Source of the DNA: Zygnema cylindricum
Taxonomy: Eukaryota; Streptophyta; Zygnematophyceae; Zygnematales; Zygnemataceae
Assembly (NCBI GenBank): GCA_037447655.1
Contig: JBBHKE010002871.1
Location: 1-45,000 of the forward strand
Length of the DNA: 45,000 nt
Reading direction: 5' to 3'
Below are positions 21,992 to 32,300 of the stretch, piece after piece. How positions within the stretch are numbered: the stretch's first letter is position 1; each line of letters starts with the position of its first letter. Below the pieces are notes generated by a model that saw only the letters and a list, made by a program, of their open reading frames with translations, did not search any database and was not told where the DNA came from. A program made the translations under genes and the position numbers.

Positions 21992-24900
21992 TTAAGATTC
22001 GTTTGTCAAGCCCGAAGATGAAGACAACTCTTTTCCCTCGAAACCTCTCCCTATCTCTTCCGAACTTACGACAGATTTCAAATCTTCCGACATAGCTGAA
22101 GGTATTCTATACCTCCGTAAAATTCGATCAGTTCCGTTTTTCGCACTTTCCATGTCTAAAACTGCAACTCTCGAATCGTCAAAATCGAATCTTATAGACG
22201 GAGAAGTACAAGAATTGACTAAATATTGAAAATGCCTCAAGTTGTGGACATCGACACCGTTCACTTTCTTCACCTAAAAAAAACGAAAAGAAAACAGAAA
22301 AAAAAAGAAAAAAAATTAGAAAAGAAAAACCAATCCAACTAACTACTTCGTTAGTTTGAAAAGGAAAAAATTAAAAATTAAAAACTGAAAAGTGGGAAGG
22401 GAAAGACATCCTGGACATAGGGAAACTGACCAAGAATACAAAGTTTAATTTTAAACTGAAAACTGAAAGACGGGTAGGGAACCACCAAAGAAGGAGGCAA
22501 CACCTCAAAAATTTATCAAACGATTCAAACTCTATATTCTATAATTTTTTTCTTGTTCTTTTCTTTCTCTTTCTTTTCCTTCTCCACCACCTTCTTTCCT
22601 ATGTTCTTTTTCTTCTCTTCCTTTTTCTTCTCGTTCTCTCTTCTCTTTCGTCCCTCTCTTTCTCTTTCTTCTCTTTCTTTCCTTTCTTTCCTTTCTTTCT
22701 CTTCTCTCTCTTTTCTTCTTTCTCTTTCTCTTGCTTTCTTCTATCTCTCTTTCTTTGCTTACTTTTCTTCACAACCGGTGTTAAAACATACTTTCGAGAC
22801 TATTTACCCCTCGTCACCTTCCCACTTCAAAGAGAACTTCGCAGTTTTTTTTTAATTTTAAAACATATATGCTATGTTAATAAAATAATACTATATATAT
22901 AATGTAATACTAAATCATAGTATATATATTGAATACTATCAAAGACCAACATTAGAATAGGTCCCACTTCTGATTGGGTGAAAAAAAATTGAGTGAAAAA
23001 CAAAAAGTGTGGAGAGGGTTTCATGAAAACAAGATTCTCACCTGCAATTCCGCAAGTCTCTCATATCCTGCATTGACGTCATCCATGAGAACCTGCAAAA
23101 TCCACACTATATTTAGTGCCAAAAACGAATGAAATGATAAACAAATAATAAAATCTGATCATGACCCAAAAGTACATTCCTTTCCCACATGACCAGTGAA
23201 GGGAGAGGGAGAGGGAGAGGGTGAGGGAGAGGGAGAGGGACTTCAAAATACCTGTGAGAGAATGACGAGCTGTTCTCCCTTCTTTGTGGGCACTTCCCTA
23301 AGAGCTCGTTCACACAACTTTCGAGGAGAAGTGTTGTACCAATCATCTCCATATTCATGGAGGTAAGGTTGGGCAAGAGGTACAAAAACGAGTCCGGCAA
23401 AAATGAAATATGAAGGAAGACGGTCGAATTGTTGTATCGGAACTAAGGCTTGGAGCTGCAAATCACTTATGCATTAGTAAAGATAATATAAACGAGTACA
23501 AAACAAATAGGACATATTAGCAATGTTGATTGAAACTTGAAAATAGAAAGGCACCTATTTCTTTACAGAATCGAATAGTTTTCCAGGGTAGATCAGAACA
23601 ACGGACAAAAAAGGACAAAGAAAGAAAAGATTACCGGATTGAGCTTGATGTCGAATTCGAGCTCTTTCCCTTCTCGTAATACTTTCACACGACCTGTCTC
23701 TCCGGCCCTCTTCATAGATACCAGATGATCGAAAGCTATACGCTCCCGCTTCCTGAAAGGCACTGCCATCCCCTCAGTGGGCATCAGAGTTTCTCCCACA
23801 TGCCCACAAAACAACAGTTGTATTTTCCTTCCTAGAAACGGTTGATTGTTTTTTTTTTTGTAGAAACAAATCACTGTTTTTCTCTTTGTAAAACGATTGA
23901 CTGTTTTCTTTTCTGGAAAAACAATTTACTGCAGTTTTCTTTATAAGAATGATTTATTTTCCCTGATGGTCAAAACCCACCTGTCCCATCATTGGCGATC
24001 GGAGTCCCATCAAAAGCAAGCAAAACATCATCTTTCTTAAGCCACTGACTCGCGTTACTTAGAGGTTGTATTTTGTTTAACAAAACTCCTGTAGTCCCAG
24101 CCGGTAGTTTTAAGTGAGCTCGAAGTTGGGCGTTTTCGAGAGCCTGACATGTTAAACCCATCGAGCAAAAACCCACGTAACGTTTTCTCTCCTTCACGTC
24201 CCGAAGAAAATGATTTACTACAGGCACTGGAATGATATACCTGCATGAACCCAATTTATAAAAACAAATACGATACAAATTTAAAAAAATGCGAAGGCAA
24301 GCGAAAACTTTTGCTACTTGTAGTGATTTTTTCCATAACTCTCATGCGTCAGAAGAATAGAGTGATTGGCTCACTTATTGGGGGCAACACAATTCTTGTT
24401 TGACTGAAAAAGGAGCTAACATTCGTTTGACATTTTTGTGTTTTCTACAAATTGAAACTATGATCCTTCAAAAGCTAATAAACTAACTCATTCAACAATG
24501 TCTATTAGCAAACATAAATACAGATCTCACACCACCGTCCTTATCAGGCCCTCTGTTTACAGAGACAACTCAAAATCCCAGCTTGCAACCACAAAATTAA
24601 ATTGAACAGAGAAACGACAAAAAGAAAGCACAGAAAAAGCACAGAAAGGACTCAAAATCTCAAGTAGCAACCTTAAAAGCGAGTTGCACAAAACAAGAAT
24701 ACTCAGAGGGAGAAGTATAAAAGGTGAATCATACCCAATATTCTCTGCGTTTGCAAGATTTTGGAACGCTACACCAGCCACTTTGTCTCCTAACAAAGCA
24801 GGGCCTCCACTATTACCCGGGTTTATAGCCGCATCTATTTGAATAGCAATAAGATGAGAAGCCCCATGGGCATACTGCGTGAGCTCTACTCTCGATACAA

Positions 24901-27629
24901 CACCACCTGTCACTGAAATATTGTCTCCTCCTGTAATAAAATACAAAAGGGCCCAAAATGTAACAGCTTAGGTTCAGTTCAACTCCAGCTTCAGGTTTAC
25001 TTTCATATATGAACAATTCAAGTTCAACATAAGAAGAAAGGATACAAAGAAGGGTGCGCCTTATTGACGCAAAGCGATTTAGAGGCTCAAAAAGGGCGTC
25101 GAATGTGTAGATGATAAAAAAATGAAAAAACCTGAAGTCGTGCAGAATGTAATACTAGTCCAAAGCCAGGTTTTGGTAGAAGGTTCTTTTACAGAGCAGT
25201 CACATCATACATCATACAGTGAAGGAATAATCCACTTTTGGCACAACGCACTTTTGGCACAATGGTTATGTCTTTTAAATGGACACAACAAGTGAGGACG
25301 TTTTAGTTGCCATATTTTTTGAGGTTTGATCATGTGATGAATTGGTAAAAGACCACAGAGACATGTTCACAAGAGATTTTCCCTAACATGGTTCTTTACA
25401 AGTGCTTCACTTTTTCTACTTCACTTTCCACTTTATTCTACTTCGGTTTTTTGTTACATTCAATACATGCTTATGGTACTGAACTAAGAAGTTAGGTTCC
25501 AGCAAATAACCATTGAAGTCATTTATTTCTATTTAGCTGTTAAATTCAATGTCTACTTAGCTATTAAAACATCCTTTCCGTCATTCTACGAACACCTGGG
25601 TCATACATTTGTAATCTTGACTAAAAAAGGGGCTCATTGTGAATTATAACTATTCCAATTGCAAAAAAACCATTATTCAAACACTGACAAACTTCCTTTA
25701 CGATATAGTGCTTTGCCAAAATTCACCTTGCGGATATCCAACCACAGCAACCTGTTCCTGAAGCTGGGGAATATCTCCCAATTCCAGAGAATACATAGAA
25801 TCCCAAAACGACGGTTCCTCCACCCTTAATAATGCTAAATCGCATTCATGACCGACCGCTTCCACATATGCTCGATATTTGATTGGAGAGCCGTGCTTTC
25901 GCACCATTACAAACGTCTGATCGGCCACAACATGAGCATTCGTTATTATGCGTTTCCCCGAAACCACAAACCCTGCATTACAATTTTAGTCATAGTAATT
26001 TAAACAATTAGCGTCAAGAAAAAACAATTAGCTTCAAGAAAAAACAATTAGCGTTATTAGCACTATTTCGTAATCAGAGGGCAAAAAAAAAGAAGCAACA
26101 TGAGCATTGATTACTACACATTTCCCGGAAACCACAAATCCTGCATTCAATTTCAGTCGTAGTAATAAGAATTCAAAATAAAGGCATAGGAATAGGGACG
26201 GTGGACGAAAATTAGTATGGAGAAATCCAGATTCAAGCGTATGAGTAGGGAGGTGGACAAAACTCTGTATAAAGAAATTCAAGTTTCAGTCATGGGAATA
26301 GCGATGTGGACAAAAATTAGTATGCAAAAATTTGAATTCAGGCATAGGAGTAGGGATGAGGACAGAAATCACACTGTGAATCGCTGTTAGAGTAGAAAAA
26401 ATATTAGCGTGGGGTCCATATTAGAGTTATTAATTTCTAATTCAGTTCCGAATGGCATGGCTGATCATAAAAGGTTTGAAGAATTAGAGGTAAGACAAAA
26501 ACAATTAGTGTTGTTAACACTATTTTGAGGTCAGAGGGCAAAAAAAACAGGCACAGAATTATGGCATTAACGCCACTAGCGATTCACGGTGTAGTATATT
26601 CAGCTTCAGACATAGGAATAGGGATGTGGACAAAACTCATTTTGCAGAAATTCAGATGTGAAAACGTAAATGGTGCAATTCCTGGTGCGTATTGAGCTAG
26701 GCGAAAACAAAACTTGATGAACAAATATACACAATTATAGGTAAGTATACATCCGCTAGTGATAGCGAAACCGGCTAATGATCAGTGTAATTGTACAGGA
26801 AACCATACGTTTTTTACAAAATCGTCCGAATTTCTCTACATTGGTATGCCAAGTGAAGGGTACTTCAAATCCCCAATTATATATGCATGCTGATAAGTTA
26901 AGCAGAAAGGAACAAAAAGGAAAAAAAAGAGGAAAGAAAGGATATAGGCACCACAAAGGATTCATGAAAAATAATAGTACCTGAGCCGGTGACCTCCCTT
27001 TGTGGCTTATTTTGCCAGGGAAGAAAATAGTTTGGACTGCTGGAAACTGTGAATACTTTCACCACAGCATCAAGAGGCATGCTTTCTTGCCCATAGACTG
27101 CAATTGGAGAAGCCTTTCCTTGATATCCAAAAACGCCATCTCCTTCAAATGCTTCCTTAGGACTATCGCCAGTAGAAGCATCCTTGGTAAAAGCCGAAAA
27201 ATGGAAAGATCTTCTGTGATTGCTCAGAAGTTTCTTAGAATTGATTGAGCTTGAAAAAAATGTTTCAGAATGAATAAAGTTATCAACCTTTGCAGAATAA
27301 GGTGATGATGAATCACAAAAAATGTTCCGAGTATTTTGTACCAAAGAAATGACTGAAGACGTATACGCTTTCCCCGACCAGAAGCGAGATGAAAAACCTG
27401 AGCCTCTCTCTTCCTTTTGTAGATTTCCAGTAGAAATTGGAGAAATTGCAAATACTTGGAATCCAGAAGCTTCTGGGAAAAACCTAGTCCACCTTCCCTG
27501 TTGCAAAACCTCTCGATTCAGCATAGAATTATGCTCAAGAGGAGACTGCAAAAGCGAAGAATGAGTACATCTTCCCCTACTTGTTCGCAAGATGACAGAA
27601 AAAGATACTCGGGCAACCCCAGCAGCCAT
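21992..27629 (-). CDS. DEG10: DEG10-like serine protease (HtrA family), organellar
   Basis: Complement of join(21992-22273, 23042-23092, 23252-23455, 23635-23762, 23981-24240, 24735-24930, 25727-25972, 26981-27629): 671 residues, eight exons, all phases consistent. The trypsin-like triad is H230 (ITNAHVV), D261 (HECDLALL) and S339 (INPGNSGGP). A PDZ region follows, then the conserved C-terminal part ([36 protein letters not shown]). From recall this matches Arabidopsis DEG10, a mitochondrial protease of about 586 residues; the extra length is in the N-terminal 180 residues. The start at 27629 was chosen because it gives an Arg/Ser-rich presequence ([10 protein letters not shown]); an in-frame ATG at 27701 would add 24 residues. 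Degradation of damaged organellar proteins is the family role. It is head-to-head with HDS. Confidence 0.94.
22274..23041 (-). other. Last intron of DEG10-like gene with GAAA-rich transcript tract
   Basis: GT-AG intron on the minus strand. The plus strand at about 22545-22765 is a CTTT/CTCTT pyrimidine tract, so the pre-mRNA carries a long GAAA-rich purine run. AT-rich sequence with TATATATA runs follows at about 22870-22935. Confidence 0.7.
26099..26167 (-). pseudogene. Ghost duplicate of DEG10 exon 2 start with its splice acceptor
   Basis: About four-fifths identical by eye to 25931-26000, which covers the end of intron 1 and the start of exon 2. On the minus strand the TGCAG acceptor is kept and the following bases read [14 protein letters not shown] beside the real [14 protein letters not shown], including the catalytic His codon. 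The frame is lost soon after, and no donor was identified, so it is probably a dead fragment. Confidence 0.85.
26185..26370. repeat. Tandem repeat, about 52-bp unit, in DEG10 intron 1
   Basis: Three to four diverged units, each containing ATAGG(A/G)(A/G)TAGGGAT or a variant, GTGGACAAAA and GAAATTCA. A further unit at 26617-26662 lies beyond the inserted element. Confidence 0.75.
26372..26591. mobile_element. Short MITE related to 19430-19971, in DEG10 intron 1
   Basis: The left end CACTGTGAATCGCT and the right end (reverse complement CACCGTGAATCGCT) form terminal repeats that share ACCG(C/T)GAATCG with the 19.4-kb element. It interrupts a tandem array, which marks it as an insertion. Flanking TA is clear only on the right. 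Confidence 0.65.
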
Positions 27630-27989
27630 GGCTGCCTCCTCCTCCTCCCTGAATTGACTCCTGCATTCAAAAAGGCAGGGTTCAAGTTTGTGTACGGACA
27701 CATTATGTTGTGTGTATACGAATGTACGGACCCAGTATATTGGGTGTGTACAAATACAGTACAGTCCTGTACATGTTTGGGCCTTATACGGCTCTACAGT
27801 ACCCTAAAAACTCGCGCTGGGGCATTGTGTCTGGTTATTCTGTTGGAATAAGACGGGCATTCAAACAGCGTCTTAACGTTTTTCATACGTTTTGTCCGTA
27901 ATATCCAACGTACAGAGGTCACCGTACGGATGATGGATAAAAGGTAGGTACAGTCGTACAGTACCGCATGTACCTTACTACCAGATTAA
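27630..27989. other. DEG10 upstream region, GTACGG-rich
   Basis: The minus-strand promoter and leader zone of the DEG10-like gene. No TATA box was recognised. It is rich in GTAC, GTACGG and CCGTAC motifs. Confidence 0.45.
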
Positions 27990-28842
27990 AAGTGTTGGGT
28001 ATCGGTAAAAAACTTATCGCGATAACACCGATACCGATAGTTATCGGTTATCGAACGGTCAGAGGTTCCGATATATCGGTTTGGGACCAACAAATTCCAT
28101 ATCGGCGATAACTTAAAAATATATAGTATGCGTACAATAGTACTTTATAACATACTATATTATTTTATTGACTTTATTTAGAGTGGCATGCCACGTATAG
28201 AAATATGTTCCGTTACAGTTTAACTGCAATTTATCACGTTAAACGCGGCACATAAAACGTTGGCCGTTTAAGTGAGAAAAAATTTTACGGCGACGTACGG
28301 GAATTTACTAAAAAACTGGTGAGCATGGAACTGGAAAAGGACGGCGGACACAAAAGTACAACGGACGCAAAATAACATTCCGCCGGAATCGAACGGACGA
28401 CTTGGAATGAGAAAACACGAACGGAAGGGCCAGCGTGAGCGCCGGCATCACGGAATGGCTCTTTTGGCAGCTTTTGCCAAAAAAACCGACAGATTGACAC
28501 GTGGCAGTCCCCAGTGGATCTCAAGGAATTAAGGGACAAAGCCATGGCGTCGGATGTGAAAGGTACATCGTTTTTACTGGATCCGTATCAAAATCGTACA
28601 AATTTCATGGCGGCTACGGTACTTTCTATGCTTGTACACGTCCGGAGATTATGACGTACAGTTGAGTGTACTGACCGTTCATTTGCCTGTACGGTCCGTA
28701 CATTTATCGCCGATAATTATCGTTATCCTACTTATCGGCGATAAGACCGATGTCGATATATCGTACCAATATATCGATTATCGGATACCCGAAAAAAGGC
28801 CCATATCGGTTATCGGCAAATCCTTACCGATACACAACACTA
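27990..28842. mobile_element. hAT-type MITE, copy 2, between DEG10 and HDS
   Basis: Ends are AGTGTTGGGTATCGGTAA and its reverse complement with one mismatch. Flanking 8-mers CAGATTAA (27982-27989) and CAGATTAT (28843-28850) match at 7 of 8 bases. The element is 853 bp, close to copy 1 in size, with TTATCGG/CGATATATCG motif arrays at both ends. The core differs from copy 1 and contains CCGTAC motifs. No transposase is present. Confidence 0.87.
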
Positions 28843-28850
28843 CAGATTAT

Positions 28851-29271
28851 ATTAGTTACGGGAAAAGAAAAAACTAAAATTTTTTAGTGGTTTTAACAGA
28901 TTAAACCTGAACCAACATGTGAAAACGACGTGTTAGCACTATTTCCTTCATTCCTTGTCAGGTTGGCGTTAAAACCTATTACTGCTAATGAGCATGAATC
29001 GCGCTTTGCTTCATACATATCGGTTTATCTAATTGTATCGTACATCTGATCTGAGAATCGTATGTCCGAACCATGTGACAGACATTTTCGTACACAGCTC
29101 CTATTGAAATTAACTCTAAATAATGTGCATTATTCCGATAAGGTGGGATCACATGTACGGAATTGGATAGAAAGATCCCACACAAACGCTCAAAATTATG
29201 CCTTCACAAATTACTGTGGTTTACACTTTTTAGGGATGAACTTTTTCTTCCTTCCATAAAGGCTTTCTTTC
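28851..29271. other. HDS upstream region
   Basis: AT-rich non-coding DNA between the hAT element and the HDS core promoter. No gene was recognised. Confidence 0.5.
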
Positions 29272-29278
29272 TATAAAG
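29272..29278 (+). promoter_or_regulatory. TATA box of HDS (candidate)
   Basis: TATAAAG about 70 bp upstream of the HDS start codon, in a short CT-rich zone. Position and sequence fit a core promoter; the transcription start is not known. Confidence 0.55.
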
Positions 29279-29327
29279 TTTTACACTTCTTCCGGAGTTC
29301 CCTTTGAGGCAGCTGAAGTAAGAGTTC

Positions 29328-29336
29328 TTAGGGTTT
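29328..29336 (+). promoter_or_regulatory. Telo-box of HDS (candidate)
   Basis: TTAGGGTTT lies 10 bp before the HDS ATG, probably in the 5' UTR. Telo-boxes in leaders are common in plant housekeeping genes. Confidence 0.5.
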
Positions 29337-29345
29337 GCTGCTGCA

Positions 29346-32300
29346 ATGGCCACCAAGGAGCTACTCCGTCAGAGCGCTCTCTGCTCCTCTTTTACTCCAT
29401 CTTTTTCCAAGTCCACTGCCACACGTAATGATTCAGTTCAGTTTCTAAGAGGAGGCAACGGCCGTGGTAGTTTCAAGGGAAAAATACGTGTTGTCCGAGT
29501 TTGTAATGTACTAGAAGTGGAGACTTCTGCAGCACCAGGAGCTGGCAGTCAGTTGTTAGGTATTTCAAGCTTCTTTTTTATCTCTGTTTCTGCAAGGGAG
29601 GCTGAAAGACAACAATGTTTTTACTATTTTATGTCTTCAATCTTATTGGTGTGTCCTGGCTGTTCGATTTTTATTTTTATTTTCTGTGGTTTTCTTATTT
29701 GGACCATTTTTGATCAGTCTTGATGTTATGTATCCTAGAGAGAGGAAATATGTGAGAGAAGGTGTGTTTTGATGTGGATAGCTTGTGAAGGTTTCATCAG
29801 ACTGTCTTTGCAAAGAGTGAAATCCGAATGCAACAATGTTTGTTCAATTTTATTTTATTTTTCTTTAGTTTTTATATTATGCTGTAAACTTGATGCAACT
29901 GTATATGCAATTATTGCAAATTTAGTCTTGCAATGCTCTTATTTCATTCTTTATGATGTTATTTTTTCCGGCAAAAAAATCTTTGTATTCTTCATTTAAA
30001 TCTGTACGTTGGTTAGCTGTTTGACAACTAAATACAATGAAGACGCGGGGTTCATAGTTTATGTTTGCCTTATTTCAGCAAGATACTGCTTCCTTTCTTT
30101 GTTTTTAAACAATGCGGGACCTCTTTTGCTTCTCGTGTGAATGTAGTCTCGAAGGGTTATTGTACGTAAGCTATTACTGGCGCTACGGGCTAGTATTCAC
30201 TGTAATCGTACAGGAAAGTTTACCTGCACAAAAACTACGATTACTCCACCATCAGCGCCAGTTACAGGGCTTGTATATTCCCCTGTTTGTTGATCAATGT
30301 TCAACAATTTAATCAAACGGAATGGCTTCAAACGAAATTGGGTTTGGGGTGTCTACAGTTCCACGCTTACAGTATGCAGAAACTATCAATAAAACGGTGA
30401 GGCGGAAAACCAGGACTATCATGATTGGTGACGTTGCAGTGGGCAGTGAACATCCTATTCGAGTCCAAACTATGACAACCACAGATACAAAGGATGTAAA
30501 GGGAACAGTGGAGCAGGTGAGCATGACTTTTTGGTGTTTATGTTTCAAGTCGGTCACATGCACTCTTCCTCATGGGAAGAATGTGACTGTCCACAGTGGA
30601 CAGACTCGTTTTTTGGTACCTCCTATTTTTTCAAGTGTTCATTGCAATTGGTACATTAGTCAATGTAGAGCAAGTGGAGTCCTCAATGTATTATGGGCAT
30701 CAGCAAATCATAGTATTGAGGCGGCACATATTTAGGTCCCAAAAGGGGCTCCAAGCTGGCATATTCTTGAAGTGATAGTCCCTGTGTGGTTTTTTGGTCC
30801 AAGTACCCGATTTCTGATTTACACCCTGAATTTATAACGCAGCTCCAAACATAATCTGCCATTTTTGGTTGTGCCCTTGCAGGTTATGCGTGTTGCCGAT
30901 AAAGGGGCAGATCTTTGTCGAATTACTGTGCAAGGGAGAAAAGAGGCAGATGCTTGTCATGAGATTAAAAACAAATTGGTACAGGCGGGGTATGTTTAAG
31001 ACCATGCTAGTAGTAGTTAAAATTGAAATTGAATTTTCTACAATCAATTGTTTGTACTTTTTTTGCTTCTTATCTCGAATTCTGTTCAACAGGTGAAATA
31101 AAAGCTCACCATACTTTAGCTCCATCTGAGCATCCAGGAATTAACTGATGTGATCCGCCTAGTTTGTCGGTCGTCTTGAGAGCCCTTTGTTTAATCACAT
31201 AATATATGGTGGCCATAATTGTAGTTTAAAAGTTGTCGAAACAACGTTGGAAAATTTAAGTGTTTGTGTTCTCTATTTTTTTTGCATGGAATGGCAAATT
31301 TTTTGGATGAAATGTTTGGCTAACATTTGAAGTGAACATGTGGGCCTGTTTTTCGCCAGGTACAATATCCCTCTTGTAGCCGATATTCATTTTTCCCCTA
31401 ATATCGCAATGCTTGTGGCTGACTGCTTCGACAAAATCCGAATAAATCCTGGAAACTTTGGTTAGTTACTCTCTTTCCGCTTGACTGAGTTTAATAACTC
31501 AAGAAAAGTTAAAACACTTTGCCAAGTACAGTATGCACTAGGAGTTAGGGAAACTTTAATTACAATAAGGAAAGAAAGTCTACAATATAAAACCCTCCTG
31601 CACTTCTATTTCGTAATCAGGGGAAACATTAATATTGTGTAGAATACGAGGTGTTTGACAACATCTGCCTATTCCATTTTGTTCCCATGTCCTTGCTATT
31701 GACATGGTCAGAACTAGTTTTGATCCCATGCAACCTACATTGCCCATCGCTATTAGTGTAAAACAGTTTTTGGGCAGTCAAGCAGTTTTTCTCAGCACAC
31801 ACATTTATGATTGTGAATTGTGACATCACGTTTGAAAGGCAAAACTGTTTATTTTTTTATTGCTTGCGCCTGTTTAACACTAACAGGGATAGGCAGTGTA
31901 GCTTTTTGCACCTCTGAGAGTTTGGATTTTGTATTAAAATTTGAATAATTGGCTTTTCATGGCATTATTAGTGTTAGAGTTGCACGTCAGAGTTTATTAG
32001 TGCATGTGACATCACAAAAACAAAACTCAATTTGCAACTCGGAGTTTGTCAGAGGTACTGCTTATAACAAATTTTTTTTATGTCATTTGTCAAAAACACC
32101 AGTATTCTGTAAAAGTGGGCTTGTTTGAGGCCCCTCTAACCCAGCGTTTTTCACCTTGGAGGATCAAACTTATATAGTACCTGGGTGGGTGTGAGGACAG
32201 CTGACAGGAGAGCACAATTCAAGGTTTTGGAATACACCGAGGCGTCTTACCAGGAGGAGCTTGAATACATTGAGGAGGTAGAAACCTTGTCCTCGGTCCA

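Larger units (their letters stand above)
25973..26980 (-). other. Intron 1 of DEG10-like gene: ghost exon, tandem repeats and a MITE
   Basis: This 1008-bp intron is mostly repeats. It holds a 20-bp tandem repeat at 26003-26055, a decayed copy of the exon 2 start at 26099-26167, tandem units of about 52 bp at 26185-26370 and again at 26617-26662, and an inverted-repeat element at 26372-26591 that splits that array. Confidence 0.75.

Noticed and set aside
26034-26282. Open frame containing [14 protein letters not shown] as a second protease gene
   Set aside because: Only the short duplicated exon start is related to the protease; the rest is intron repeat. It is reported as a ghost exon instead.
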